This document shows positions 35,700-47,359 of a stretch of 64,000 nt of DNA, piece after piece. A program made the position numbers and the translations under genes. The notes under the pieces are model-generated. The model made no database searches. It was not told the origin of the DNA and saw only the letters and a list, made by a program, of their open reading frames with translations. The stretch is from NCBI GenBank assembly GCA_028015205.1, contig JAPWFG010000026.1:372001-436000 (forward strand), in the 5' to 3' direction. The stretch is from Mytilisepta virgata (Eukaryota; Mollusca; Bivalvia; Mytilida; Mytilidae). The first letter of the stretch is position 1, and each line of letters begins with the position of its first letter.

Positions 35700-37040
35700 A
35701 TTTTTTTACATTATGGACTATCTCTATCTTGCAATAATTAAAGTCAAGAAATACCAAAGGGATATTCGAAGGAGAGAAAAATCGTAACAACTGACAAACT
35801 CCGGAGAACAACGAAGACAAGACCAAAACAATACATGCACTACAATTAAAACTAAAAACGTATGTACAACGTAGACCCCACCAAAAAACTGGGGGTAGAC
35901 TCAGGTGCTCCGGAAGAGTAAGCAGTCTCTGCTTCCTGCAGGACACCCGCCATGCTGCCCATGTCAAATCCGATACGAGGAAGGGATAATATCAATGGAA
36001 CAGGTCCATTTTCATTTGGGAAACGGTTTTTTCATACCAGTCAATTAAGTCATGATGACGCCCATAAAACTTTAATAAGGATGACTTCAGCTTAGGAGCA
36101 AAGTAGTCTGAGGAACTATTCTGTCAGAAGCCGGGATCTGTCCAGGACGTCAATGTAAATGTCACAAGCTCTGGAATAACGTATGAGTTGTGAAATATAT
36201 ACTCCATAGGCCGGCGCTTCTGCAATATTGCCGCTCAAAAATGGGAAGCTGAGATTGGAAAGTCAAAGTCATCCCGTTTGTCGTAAAGTTTTGTATTCAA
36301 CCTTCCTCTGGTGTCAATTTCGAGGTGAAGGTCAAGATAAGATGCAGACTTGGCAGTGTCTGTTGTATCCTTAATTTCGAGCTCATTTTGGGATAGATGA
36401 GATGTAAGAAATTCCCAAAACGTGAATTGTTGAGTGATAAGACGTCATCTATGTAGCGGAAGCTGAAATTACAGGTACGGGCTAATTACTTCTGTTTTTC
36501 CTTAAGAAGCCCGTCAAGGAAGTCTGCCTCATATGAGTAAAGGAACAAGTCGGCCAGTAGTGGCGCACAATTAATACCCATAGGAATGCCAATTGTCTGT
36601 TGGAAAAAACGTCCACCAAAACGTGAATTGTTGAGTGATAAGACGTCATCTATGTAGCGGAAGCTGAAATTACAGGTACGGGCTAATTACTTCTGTTTTT
36701 CCTTAAGAAGCCCGTCAAGGAAGTCTGCCTCATATGAGTAAAGGAACAAGTCGGCCAGTAGTGGCGCACAATTAATACCCATAGGAATGCCAATTGTCTG
36801 TTGGGAAAAACGTCCACCAAATTGAACAAATATGTTGTCGATCAAAAATTAAATCATCAGGACAATTTCGTCCTCTGTATATTTTTTGTTAGATTTAGAG
36901 TGGTTTTTAACAAAGTATGATTTATCTCTACCAATAACAAGGTATTTGTATCTGTTGTTGCCATTTTTATTTTGAAAGCATCGATGGATTAGATCTTTCA
37001 ACTTCTCCTTCAGTTGTGAATTAGAATTTCCCTACTTAGG
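35700..37040 (-). mobile_element. Retroelement reverse transcriptase, broken by stops
   Basis: Read on the minus strand: LIHRCFQNKNGNNRYKYLVI, GRDKSYFVKNHSKSNKKYTE, FLIDNIFVQFGG, QQTIGIPMGINCAPLLADLF (RT motif with GIPMG), SYEADFLDGLLKEKQK, then NFSFRYIDDVLSLNNS, the RT active site YIDD. Further on, LKSSLLKFYGRHHDL matches the copy at 23842. In-frame stops after EIVLMI and after KEKQK, plus frame changes in the 3' third, show it is inactive. The 3' part has lost some sequence around the APAYGVYISQ block. The same lineage as 23842-24350; class unresolved. Confidence 0.85.
36415..36816 (-). repeat. 201-bp tandem duplication inside the RT fragment
   Basis: Two adjacent, almost identical 201-bp copies (36415-36615, 36616-36816; one visible G/A difference in the GG(A/G)AAAAACG part) repeat the GIPMG-to-YIDD stretch. 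Because 201 is divisible by 3, the duplicated RT palm stays in frame apart from its stop codon, which is present in both copies. Confidence 0.9.
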
Positions 37041-37545
37041 AAAAATGTTCTGGCTCTCATTCTCACGGTGTATGGATAAAGTTCTTCACAAGCATGTTTT
37101 TGATCCATGTTTAAGATTTTTCATGATTTTCAAGTCGTAAATCCGTGATTTTTCTGTGCATGTTTTTCGTTGCAGGTTTTAGCAATCAAATCTCATATAG
37201 TATGTTTCTTCCTCCATTTAGCATTCATATAATGCTCTTAAGAAGTTGATTAGAAAATGTATATACAGCCTAAAATTTGTTTTATCTCTATTAAGTATGT
37301 GGAAAAAGCCTACAATAGTTTGGAAAACGATTGTTAACTAGTTACTATTTTATTATTATTTTCCGCCAAATTTCGAATTTTGGACGGTCGGGTGAGCGGG
37401 AAAAATCTACAGCTTTTAACCTAGATCTTTCAAACTTTGTTTACAGACATATTGAAAATGTATCTAAAGGAATATGATATGTCATTTGGAGATTGACTTT
37501 GTTGAAATTCACGACGGGTGCAGTAGACTGCTAGAAACAGCTTAT
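37041..37545. other. No gene seen
   Basis: AT-rich. The piece at 37420-37490 (TTTACAGACATATTGAAAAT, GTCATTTGGAGA) resembles 50035-50100, an old dispersed repeat. Confidence 0.4.
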
Positions 37546-37760
37546 CCTTCCGGGGCACCTGAGTTCAGTCCTGGTTTTTATAGGAGTTCTTGTTGTTCAT
37601 TGTTTTTTTTTTAGTTTTCGGTGTTTATTTGTTGTGCTTGCTGTTGTTCATTTGTCTTCCCGGGTTTGTCCGTCTATGGATTGCGGATTTTGGTTTGCTC
37701 CTTAGGCATATTTGTCCTCTTTACATGTAAATTTGGATTATCTCCCCCTTTCATCTGATT
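37546..37760 (+). repeat. Retroelement 3'-UTR tail, left edge of TRIM duplication
   Basis: CTTCCGGGGCACCTGAGTTC...CTGGTTTTTATAGGAGTTCT is the type of sequence that follows the RT stop at 24165. It recurs at 55845-56040, where the similarity between the two TRIM segments begins. Confidence 0.65.
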
Positions 37761-38808
37761 TTTGGAAAAGGGTCAATTTAAAAAAAATAACATAGTTTGA
37801 TTTTTCCATAATTTATCTAAGCAAATTAGCAACATCCATCCTTGTCAACATGGCTTTTCACACCCCATATCCCTTTGAATGTACGTAATCACTAAAGGTC
37901 AACGAGCATAAAATTTTCGAGATTTCCTCGTAATATATACATTAACTGGTGTTTTTAAATTCGTGGATTAAATTGTCCTCGAAATCCATCAACACTGCTG
38001 TACCACGTATAAGTGTTTCACAGTATTCTATAAAATGTTTTTTCACAAAGTTTTCTATTCTATATAAATTTAAATAAATCTATGTGTTTTTACCACAACC
38101 GTTCTAATTATATATATGGTATACTGTTACTACCATTCTCTTGACCTCATATACATGATGCTTCATACAAAATGTTTGCCGACCAATTCCAAAGGAGATT
38201 CTAAAGTTTTAACCAACCAGAAACAAACAAAATACAAACGTCATTGCAACCTTAAAATTAATTCTTTATGCAATGTATGTAAATTAAGTGTTCAAGTAGT
38301 TTCTGAGAAAAGAAATATTTCAAACAATCGAGAATTAGAAGCAAATGGTAGACGAGATATTATAAGCCAAATTCAAAAAAAATCCCTTGTATAAGGAGAG
38401 TTTAAGAAGACCGACGATGATCAACGGGCGTACAGTGATTACGATTCCCCTTTGGACAAGATGAGCTTTGAACCCAGCGTCCTCCCACCAAGTAAAAACA
38501 CCGGTTCCTTTTTAAAACAGCCTTTGAAACTGAGGTCAGGGGACTAGTCACTCTTTGCTTGTTGTTTGAAGTGTTTGTATTGTTCAATATTGTGTATTTG
38601 TTAATCTGTTTTGTCACAAACTCTATGTTTAATAACAACAAAGTAATTTGTATTTGATATATAGATTTGTACTGATCATTGCACAAGCTTTAACATACTA
38701 AATTTAAGTTTGAGTTATATTTAAATTGAAGTTCACAAAGTGGAATAAAAAAGAATTGCATTCTAATCCTTATTCAAATCAAAATTGCTATAAAAATTTG
38801 CAATTTTA
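37761..38808. other. 3' flank of TRIM gene; mostly duplicated, no other gene
   Basis: Colinear with 56041-57026 apart from about 270 bp here (38392-38660) that the second segment lacks, and a SINE there that is absent here. The plus frame at 38116-38394 and the minus frame at 38402-38686 are not supported. The site TTTCAAACAATCGAGAATTAG (38318-38338) is the empty counterpart of the SINE at 56514. Confidence 0.55.
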
Positions 38809-40512
38809 TTAACACATCTTATACAAAAATGCTGGACCATTTTGTTTCACTATTAACAGTTTTCTTTTAATCAAATCAATATCGATCGCCCATGGATACG
38901 ACAATCCATCTTTCTGACAAAGTAGTTGTCTATTCTTCTTTCCATCAGGTGACAGTACGACGACACTGAGATTATTACATGATGCAATGTACACGTTACC
39001 ACTGTTATCTAGAGTTACACCTACTGGACCTGACAAAACTGACGTATCCTTAAACACCCACTGCTTCTCTCCTTTCGTGTTGTAACATGTAACGGTGTTG
39101 TTTATTGAGTCAGTTTGATATATATTGTCACCGTATAATGTTATATCAGACCAACCATGCCATCCACCTTGTTTAACTACTGTAGTTATACTGTCATCCT
39201 GTAACTGAATTCTTTGTATTCCCTTCCGATCAACACAACACCACAAGGATCCATTCTTATATGTTATACCAACTCCAGCTGCTATTTTAATTTCCTTCAC
39301 AATCTTGTCAGTTTCGATGTTAACAATATGAATCCCTGATACACTTGATACAGCAACAGTTCTGCCGTCTATGATTGTAATGTCGCGGGATATAATGTTT
39401 GGAAGGGATATTTCCTTTGACAATGAACCGTTTTCTTTAAGAATTACAATACGACTATCATTATTGTCAGGCAATATTATTTCCCCATTTGGCAAAAAGC
39501 AGCAACCAAGAATGTTGACAGGATTAAACTTTTTTCTCGGAACATCAATTTTAGATTCAAAAGTTAAATTTATATCTTGAATTGAGTTGGAAGGTACGGG
39601 ATGTACAAGCGATATAATTTGAGCTTGTTTCTGTTTTCCTGTTGTAAGGTTCAGTGACGGAGGAGATGTTCCGGTAGATGATGACCCAAAACGTGATATC
39701 GAAGATACCAAACCAGTGATCCTGTCGTCAATGGTACACTTCAATTGGATTTGCTGAATACTTATATCTCCATACAACGAATTCATGTACTGCTCCTCTT
39801 TGACGATCTTATCTTCAATTTGTTTACTTCCGATGAAAGTCTGGAGAGGAGATGCGTGCTCTTTCACTGCTGCAATATCATTTTCTAAATCTGTTACGAT
39901 TTTCGATTTCTCTTTGAGAACTGTAAGAGTAGTTTGAATTTTAGCTGTAGCATTCTCTTCGGTTAGTCTAAGCTCATCTTGTATTTGTTTTTCTAAATCA
40001 TCCAAATGGGAGATAACTCTGTTCCGAATTTCTTTAATTTCATTCTGGTACTTTTTGCGCTGTTCATGGAGCAATGTTAAGTTATCAGAACGATTCTTTA
40101 TTATTTTATTTAAGTTTGTTTTCATACATTTTAGACTTGTCTCCAGGTTGTCAAGCAATGATGACATATTTGACGTCTTTACTATTTCTTCTATAGCCGA
40201 CAGACCTACGTATTCTTTATGTGTTGTAGAAACACAAACTGGACAACAGAGCTTATCGTGGATAGGGCAGAATAGCTGATATTTGGACTCGTGTTCATCG
40301 CAGTAATTTGTTATCTTTGCAACAGTAGGTGGTAGCTTTTTGTAGTTGTCAATCGAAACTACAGTATGTTTTCTGGTTGCCCGAGAAGATCTATGGTAGT
40401 TTTCACAAGAGGAGCACAGACCTTCATCACATTCGGGGCACCAGAACTCTGCATTCACTGAGATACTTTGATATTCACAAACTCCACATATAAACCCTTC
40501 AGATGCTGCCAT
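38809..40512 (-). CDS. TRIM-like B-box / coiled-coil / beta-propeller protein (no RING)
   Basis: 567 aa, coding in a single exon. Residues 9-49: first B-box-like zinc module (C9, C12, C25, C28, C33, C36, H40, H49). Residues 71-105: B-box 2 with C71, H74, C82, H85, C90, C93 and H98; the expected last ligand is Y101 here, but Cys in the paralogue. About 115-250: coiled coil (LHEQRKKYQNEIKEI). About 300-567: propeller repeats of the NHL kind (GNVYIASCNNLSVVVLSPDG; GDNIYQTDSINNTV). No RING finger precedes the B-boxes, so it is not an obvious E3 ligase. Such proteins are greatly expanded in bivalves and are discussed as innate immune or regulatory scaffolds. The start is favoured by a splice-acceptor TTTATTTTTTAG just 6 nt upstream of ATG, implying a 5' UTR intron. 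AATAAA overlaps the stop. Confidence 0.9.
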   Translation of the reverse strand: MAASEGFICGVCEYQSISVNAEFWCPECDEGLCSSCENYHRSSRATRKHTVVSIDNYKKLPPTVAKITNYCDEHESKYQLFCPIHDKLCCPVCVSTTHKEYVGLSAIEEIVKTSNMSSLLDNLETSLKCMKTNLNKIIKNRSDNLTLLHEQRKKYQNEIKEIRNRVISHLDDLEKQIQDELRLTEENATAKIQTTLTVLKEKSKIVTDLENDIAAVKEHASPLQTFIGSKQIEDKIVKEEQYMNSLYGDISIQQIQLKCTIDDRITGLVSSISRFGSSSTGTSPPSLNLTTGKQKQAQIISLVHPVPSNSIQDINLTFESKIDVPRKKFNPVNILGCCFLPNGEIILPDNNDSRIVILKENGSLSKEISLPNIISRDITIIDGRTVAVSSVSGIHIVNIETDKIVKEIKIAAGVGITYKNGSLWCCVDRKGIQRIQLQDDSITTVVKQGGWHGWSDITLYGDNIYQTDSINNTVTCYNTKGEKQWVFKDTSVLSGPVGVTLDNSGNVYIASCNNLSVVVLSPDGKKNRQLLCQKDGLSYPWAIDIDLIKRKLLIVKQNGPAFLYKMC

Positions 40513-40535
40513 TCTTACCTAAAAAATAAAGGTAA

Positions 40536-41024
40536 ATTTACTATTATAAAATTCTGAATTCATGCTCTATTTGCGAACTTGATGAATATTTTGGGATATA
40601 AGATGCAGAACAATTGGTACCATATAATATTTTTGAGATACAAAAAGCATTTTAATTAGGTTTGTATAGGCGTTGGGAACTCTATATAAAGGTGAGTGTC
40701 AATGTTACTGAAATACCAAACAATTTAAAGGCAATATAGTCTTGAAAATATTTACTGGTAAAAGCATGCAATACATGTACACAGATTCAGAGATTCAACT
40801 ACTTTTGAGCTCTTACACATTCACTTTATTAAAGAAATCCTTGGTGTACTAACAAATGCTGCCTATTTAGCTGAACTTAATAGGTCCCATGAAAGGTCCG
40901 ATTTCAACAATGAAATTCTTGGAGTGCATTTCAAACTCTAATAATACACAATTACAATAATATTGACAAAAATAATGAATGAATTTCCACAGTTCAGTGA
41001 GTAAGAGAACTTGGGTTTGGATAT
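40536..41024. other. No gene seen; probable 5' UTR intron of the TRIM-like gene
   Basis: AT-rich, no open frame. A possible first exon for the TRIM-like transcript lies far upstream at about 47140-47170. Confidence 0.35.
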
Positions 41025-41590
41025 TTGATTTCTGACACTTTTAACATAAAAGCCAAAATAGCAACAATACAACAAAGAATTAATAATAAAGCTTTACAAA
41101 ATCAACACAGTGTTATAATCAGGAATAATAAATTAGATTTTTTTCATAAAGTTTACATTAGGAGATCTTCATATATTGATTCTTGCAAATTTATAGCGGA
41201 AAGATCCTTATTATGTAAATTTAGAATTAGTGCATATTCCACGGGGATTGAAAAAGGACCTTATAGGAATATCCCAAGAAAAAGTCGTTTTTACACTAAA
41301 AAAATTGATTTAATAGCATAATTTTGCTGCCCTTTTGAATAGGAGCTCTTCACTACACTTAAAGCTTTTGTTGATCATATAAAGAAATATATACTATATA
41401 AACAATATGACAATACGTAGATTGTATAATAAACAGGATTCCTGACAATAATGCTTTTATAATGAACGAATGTCACCAATGCTTCATTACAACCTATTAT
41501 TTTCTTAATATTGTATTTTAGTGTTTATTTGTCATGAACATTTATTGTAAATGTGTTTGAATAAATAAATGTTTCGTATTTCGTATTTCC
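41025..41590 (+). mobile_element. LINE C-terminal fragment
   Basis: The frame at 41025-41321 reads ...SSYIDSCKFIAERSLLCKFRISAYSTGIEKGPYRNIPRK, aligning by eye with the C-terminal RIS(N)xxxxIEKGRYxNxP region of the LINE at 16674-17436. The zinc-knuckle part is lost after a frame break. The 3' end is AATAAATAAATGTTTCGTAT followed by TTCGTATTTC repeats, a LINE-like tail. Dead copy. Confidence 0.7.
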
Positions 41591-42713
41591 TATTGAACAA
41601 AATACTCTTATCTACCTGCTTACAATATATTTTTACAAGACTCGGTTTAAATGAGACTTCAAACTGTGTGCTTTTCTTTCAAAATGGTAACTGGAAGGGG
41701 ATGGATAGAAAACGAAACGACTGTAAAAGAGGTTTAATGAACTAATTCTATATTATTTAGTTTGATGAGTTTGACATCTAATGGTTTCAAAGCCTTACCA
41801 AACGAACATGAAAGAACGTTAATCAAAGATGCAGAGAATCATGTCACAAATCTTATTATTTGTTTAATTTTGTCAAACATTTTAATCAAATGTCGACATG
41901 CGTAGTCCACAAGGCCTTGTATGCTACTGCCGTCAATTTGAACATGTTTTTGTAAACTTTCCTTTATCATCTTATATCTCGAAATCGTGTTTGAAAATGC
42001 TGGGGTTTGAAAAAAAAATTGTCCTTGGGTACATGTAAACCCAAAACTTTGATTCTTTGGTAAATGTTTTCAAACAAAAGTCTAAAGCAAATGACACATG
42101 GCCCAAAAGCGAATGTGGGTTATTAGAATCACTTTGTAAACTTTCTAATTTCAAAATATCAACAAAAGACTATGTAAGGTGGGATTGTTTTTTTGTTAAT
42201 CGATCCCTGATAAGTCACCTTTAAAAATCACATTTCAAGGGCAAGACCTTTCAAAACTATGGCAATCGATAATAAAATAGAAATCAGTCTGTATATTTAA
42301 AATATTTTCCTCTCAATATACTAGGCTAATTTAGACAAAACGTTTATGGGTGATAGCTTTGTGGTTATCAAAAAATTCTGTATGGGCATTTGGATCTTTG
42401 AACAATATGACCAGCCTTATTTTAAAAAAAGAAATAAAGGAATTTGCTATGCGCAGCATGATACAACCGCAAAATGTAAACAACACGAAGTACATAAGTG
42501 TGGTTGACCCAGTAAAGTTTTGGATATTATAATATACATTACAAATAAATCTTGGACCTACCATAAAAACAAGATGAAGAACCCCAAAAATATAAAAAAA
42601 AATCAAGCTACATTGCCTATTTGGCCCTTTTAACCCTTTATATCTCAAATACCGTAAAAGATGAAAGAAATCTGTCAGCATACTACTGAAAGCACTCGTC
42701 AAGATATTTTGGA
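41591..42713. other. No gene seen
   Basis: Opposite-strand frames at 42331-42702 and 42350-42532 overlap and have no motif. ATGCGCAGCATGATACAACCGC (42450-42471) resembles the termini of family HR-2. Confidence 0.4.
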
Positions 42714-43800
42714 AGAAAACCTCATTAAAATCAGATGAGATTTTTTTTTAGGTGTGGCCTGCAAAATTGCTCATTTTCGCCACTCTAATCACTTTTATCT
42801 ATGCAACGACAAAAGAAACACGAAAATGGCTGCAGTAACTTTCATTAAATTTCTTATGATGAAGCAATTGAAAAAAATCATCAAAATACATAAATATTTC
42901 GGTCGTATAAAAACTGTAAAAGATGCGAAAAATATGTTGATAACTACTAAAAGCGCATAATCGGATACGAAATAAAAAAAATTTCGTTTATTAAGGCGTG
43001 CATCTTTTTCGGCCCATAGCTTTTAAACCAAAAATCATTATATCAGATAAAAATTAAACTTATCAAAAACCCTTGAAGACCCCCTGAAAACGGGAGGGGC
43101 CAGATTTGCCAAAGGCAATCCAAACCTGTATTTCTTATGCGCGAACATAATTATACGGATACGTCATCCTAAGATATTTGTATATAAACATCAGTATTAG
43201 CAGAGACATAATGTCTCTGGTATTAGTTCGGGTGTAAATAGAGCAAAAGTAAATGAGTGGAAACCTAACTGTGTACGGCCGCTGATGACGACAGTCTCAT
43301 ATCAAAATACATCCTCAAATATTTGCGGTCGAATAAAAATTGTAAAAGAGAAGAAAAAAATGTTGACATTACTAAAAGATGAATTAAAAGAAAAAAATCT
43401 CGATTAAAATTGGATGGGAAATAAAGATTTTTGGGTGTCCTGCTAATTTTGGCTCCTTTAATCCCTTTTATCTTTTCAATAACAAAAGTTATACAACAAT
43501 ACCTAGATTACCTTTATTGTATTTCTTATGACAAACCATTTAAAAAAAATCATCAAAATCATCAACAAATAAAAAAAAGTTTCGAAAATTAAGGCGTGGC
43601 TCCTATATCTCGGAAACGATAAGAGATAGTGACAAACGGAGTTTGAATAAATTTTCCATTTTCATCGAGGAACACTAACAAACTAGAAAAAAGGTTACAT
43701 CAAAATTATAAAGAATAAATCCTCTCAATGACCCTCAGAAAAAAAGGAGGGGCCAGATTCCCCAAAATCAACCATAACCTGTATTTCGTATAGGGGACCA
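42714..43800 (+). repeat. Degenerate long-period repeats
   Basis: Related text recurs at two offsets: ATTAAAATC(A)GATG...TTTTTAGGTGTGGCCTGC (42724) with ATTAAAATTGGATGGG...GGTGTCCTGC (43403), and GGTCG(T/A)ATAAAAA(C/T)TGTAAAAGA (42901, 43327). Also AAATTTCGTTTATTAAGGCG/AAAGTTTCGAAAATTAAGGCG (42980, 43573). Poorly conserved, noncoding. Confidence 0.55.
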
Positions 43801-43968
43801 TTGTCATAAAATATTATAATGATACATTCAATAGAACAAAAGTAAATGAGCGGAAACCTTTACGCCGACGATGACAGGCTAATATACCATATAAGTTCCG
43901 AAAAAAATTGTATTCATGTAAAAAATGAAACTTTGTTAAAAATTCTGGGCCAAAGTTGTGTCCGAATG

Positions 43969-43997
43969 TTTTTTTTTTTTTTTTTTTTTTTTTTTTT
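43969..43997. repeat. T29 homopolymer
   Basis: 29 consecutive T. It may be the poly(A) end of a minus-strand retrotransposed sequence, but no matching body is recognised to its right. Confidence 0.8.
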
Positions 43998-44790
43998 GGT
44001 AAGGCCTTTGGAACTGAAAAATAGATAAACTACCACTGTGATTGGATGTCAACTAGTATTTCAATTAAAATTATTTTCTTTTTGACTAGCACTTAATTAC
44101 GGAATTGGATATTTTCAAAATTTTGTCTATTTTATAAGATTTTCTGTTATATCAACAAATGTGAAAAGTCAACCTGAATTTTCCTCGGTGCTTTATAAAA
44201 ATGATAAAAATCTGCAGACATTTTTAAAATCCTGACCGGAATTCTCCAGAGTGTCAAAAAATCCAGACCCGAAATCTCCACCGGTTTTGTAAAATCTTGA
44301 CCCGAATTTGCCGCACGTTCCGTATCTAACTACCACTGAGTTACCCCGGCGAGGGAGAGAGATATCAGTGATCTTTTAACGGGAAAATATGCCTCTACAT
44401 TCAAGGAATATTTTCATTGTATAAGTTAAGACGATTTTCACTACTCATATATCTTTTCGACAGCTATCATTTCTTATCTATATCGATTAAAAGTAATCAT
44501 TAAAGCATAAACAGTAATTTAAAATTAAAATAAAATGCTCCGCTGGGCACAGCTAGATACGACCGCAGATGTCGAACCCTGAATAGTTGGGGCAATTATG
44601 AACACAACATTCAAGCTTGATACAATACTGAATTTGGATTGTGAATAAATATTTGACACAGCATAGGTTTCTGACACAGAATGAATGTTGTCTAAGAACT
44701 TAAAATTTTTTAATTTACCTATTCAAACCATATCAGTATTATTTGTTTTTATATATAAATCAGAAATAACCAATTTAAAATTTAAAATTG

Positions 44791-45553
44791 GGCACACATA
44801 TCAATTTCTTGCTATTGCGCAATACTGTGCAATTGAAAATTTCTTCAAATATTTGACACATAATAGGTTTCTGACACAGAATAACTGAAATCAAAGAACT
44901 TAGAATTGGTCATATGATTTGAATTTATATTCAATTTTTTGCTTCTTGTGCAATACAATATGCTGTGGAGAATTGCCCCCCCCCCCAAAAAAAAATAATA
45001 ATTTACCCTTTTTTTTAGCTTTTGTGCAATACACTATGAAGTTGCACACTGACACCCCCCCTTCCAAAAAAAAAAAAAACAAAAACCAATAAAATTTATT
45101 GTAACCCCCCCTTTTTTTGCTAAAAAAATTTGAAATTTTCTTTTTAATTTATGAAATATGAAATGAGAAAAAAATTACCCCCTCCCCAATTTCTCATTTA
45201 CCCCCCCTCTAAATTTTGTTTTCACCCCCCCCCCCATTTCTTTATACTTTGCAACCATAACAGCCCATTTAAATACACCATAACATATTAAAATAGAAAA
45301 TGACATCATAGTCATGGAATTTGTTAATAATAAGGTTTTGATAACAGGGCACACATATCAATTTCTTGCTATTGCACAATACTGTGCAATTGAAAATTTC
45401 TTCAAATATTTGACACATAATAGGTTTCTGACACAGAATAACTGAAATAAAGAACTTAGAATTGGTCATATGATTTGAATTTATATTCAATTTTTTGCTT
45501 CTTGTGCAATACAATATGCTGTGGAGAATTGCCCCCCCCCAAAAAAAAATAAT
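44791..45553 (+). repeat. Two direct copies of a 205-bp block inside HR-2
   Basis: GGCACACATATCAATTTCTT through the C8-10/A8-9 run occurs at 44791-45000 and 45348-45553 (offset 557) with a handful of differences. A shorter partial copy (TTTCTGACACAGAAT) lies at 44667. Confidence 0.85.
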
Positions 45554-46590
45554 TTACCCCTTTTTTAGCTTTAATTTTGGACCCCGATTTGGACCAACTT
45601 GAAAACTGGGCCCATAATAAAAAAACTAAGTACATGTTTAGATTCAGCATATCAAAGAACCACAAGAATTCAATTTTTGTTAAAATCAAACTAAGTTTAA
45701 TTTTGGACCCTTTGGACCTTAATGTAGACCAATATGAAAACGGGACCAAAAATTAAGAATCTAAATGCACAGTTAGATTCAGCATATCAAAGAACCCCAA
45801 TAGTTCAATTTTCGATGAAATCAAACAAAGTTTAATTTTGGACCCCGATTTGGACCAACTTGAAAACTGGGCCCATAATAAAAAAACTAAGTACATGTTT
45901 AGTTTCAGCATATCAAAGAACCCAAAGAATTCAATTTTTGTCAAAATCAAACTAAGTTTAATTTTGGACCCTTTGGACCTTAATGTAGACCAATTTGAAA
46001 ACGGGACCAAAAAGTAAGAATCTAAAAGCACGGTTAGATTCGGCATATCAAAGAATCCCAATAGTTCAATTTTCGATGAAATCAAACAAAGTTTAATTTT
46101 GGACCCTTTTGGTCCCTAATTCCTAAACTGTTGGGACCAAAACTCCAAAAATCAATCCCAACCTTCCTTTTGTGGTCATAAACCTTGTGTTTAAATTTCA
46201 TAGATTTCTATTTACTTATACTAAAGTTATTGTGCAAAAACCAAAAAAATGCTTATTTGGGCCCTTTTTTAGCCCCTAATTCCTAAACTGTTGGGACCAA
46301 AACTCCCAAAAACAATCCCAACCTTCCTTTTGTGGTCATAAACCTTGTGTTAAAATTTCATAGATTTCTATTTACTTATACTAGACTTATTGTGCGAAAA
46401 CCAAGAAAAATGCTTATTGGGCCCTTTTTTGGCCCCTGATTCTTAAAATGTTGGGACCAAAACTCCCAAAATCAATCCCAACCTTCCTTTTGTGGTCATA
46501 AACCTTGTGTTTAAATTTCGTAGATTTCTATTAACTTATACTAAAGTTATAGTGCGAAAACCAAATGTCTACAGACTCCGACGGACGACG

Positions 46591-46622
<32 letters not shown>

Positions 46623-46637
46623 CAACGTCATACCAAT

Positions 46638-46666
46638 ATACGACCGCAAAAATTTTGCGGTCGTAT
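46638..46666. repeat. Perfect 29-nt terminal palindrome of HR-2
   Basis: Arm ATACGACCGCAAAA, one central A, then the exact complement, followed by an A-run. A related but imperfect version (28 nt, one A-A mismatch) is at 54076-54103. Confidence 0.9.
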
Positions 46667-46722
46667 AAAAAGTCCGGGACAAAACAAAATCATACATCAA
46701 CCGCTTCACTTCTTTATGTTTA

Positions 46723-46998
46723 TGGAGCAACCATTTAATTTTTATGGGGGATAATAGGATCAAATGTTCTTTCCTGTCTATTGCTTTTGTCGAAATTTTG
46801 GTCCTGGATATTTACGGCCGATATTGCGGTCTGAATTCCTATTTTCAAAAAAATTCCTGATTGACTCAGGTCCTGCATTTTTTTCCCACACCTGAGGTGA
46901 TCCTGTCTTTTTATATTTTGTCAAAATCCTGGTCCTGCCTTTTTTTATTTCAAATTTGATCCTAGCCCTCCGTCCCCAAAATCAAATGATTGCTCCCT
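46723..46998. repeat. MITE with AGCAACCATTTAATTTTT / AAAATCAAATGATTGCTCC termini
   Basis: Inverted termini of about 20 nt bound 276 bp of noncoding sequence containing several TCCTG-rich blocks. It is the same family as the intronic copies at 15551 and 25306. Confidence 0.75.
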
Positions 46999-47359
46999 TA
47001 CATCAAAAGTAAAGACTGAAATAAAACAGTGCTCAAAGCCTTACTTTACGTACAATATCCGCTTCTCTCCACACAAAATTTTCACTGAAATGGCGATTCT
47101 AAGGAGGAAGTAAATCACACATGAATACATGAAAACACATGACTTACCTGTACTGTAAGCATGCATACACCTATAATCGATTATATAAAAACATCTAATA
47201 AACTCGGGGGGGGGGGGGGGGGGGAGAGGGTTAATGCACAAAAGGGTCTATTTATGTCATTTAAAATATGAGTAAAGGTATACTATTTTCAATATATTAT
47301 ATATATGATTAGGTTATACTTCCAGATTTGTAAAATTTCATGCTCTATTATTTCCCTCT
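46999..47359. other. Possible distant 5' UTR exon of the TRIM-like gene; G19 run
   Basis: Minus-strand TTACAGTACAG followed by GTAAGT (about 47148-47160) resembles TTACAGTCCAG followed by GTAGGT (about 61428-61440) upstream of the second TRIM copy, and AAATGGCGATTCTAA is shared nearby (47089, 61379). This may mark paralogous first exons. A run of 19 G lies at 47206-47224. Confidence 0.3.

Larger units (their letters stand above)
44527..46670 (+). repeat. Hairpin-ended tandem-unit repeat, family HR-2
   Basis: The left end contains ATACGACCGCA (44557-44567). Toward the right, units with TTGGGACCAAAACTCC occur at 46131, 46291 and 46451 (exact 160-bp period), preceded by a 261-bp composite unit (GGACCCCGATTTGGACC at 45579 and 45840). 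A GACGGACGACGG(ACG)n tract (46578-46622) follows, then a perfect 29-nt palindrome (46638-46666) containing TGCGGTCGTAT, the exact reverse complement of the left-end motif, then AAAAA. C-run and A-run islands at 44980-45240 and 45531-45550 look like assembly-sensitive simple sequence. Confidence 0.85.

Noticed and set aside
36415..36816. CRISPR-like or satellite array
   Set aside because: Just two adjacent copies of RT coding sequence; a simple tandem duplication in a eukaryotic genome.
45753..46085. 110-codon minus frame with repeated WAQFSSWSKSGSKIK-type phrases
   Set aside because: Translation of the 261-bp and 130-bp repeat units of HR-2; periodic peptide follows from DNA repeats.
46590..46622. 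(ACG)n tract as a polyglutamine-like or polyserine coding repeat
   Set aside because: It lies in the terminal tract of a noncoding repeat; the 64-codon serine-run minus frame is incidental.
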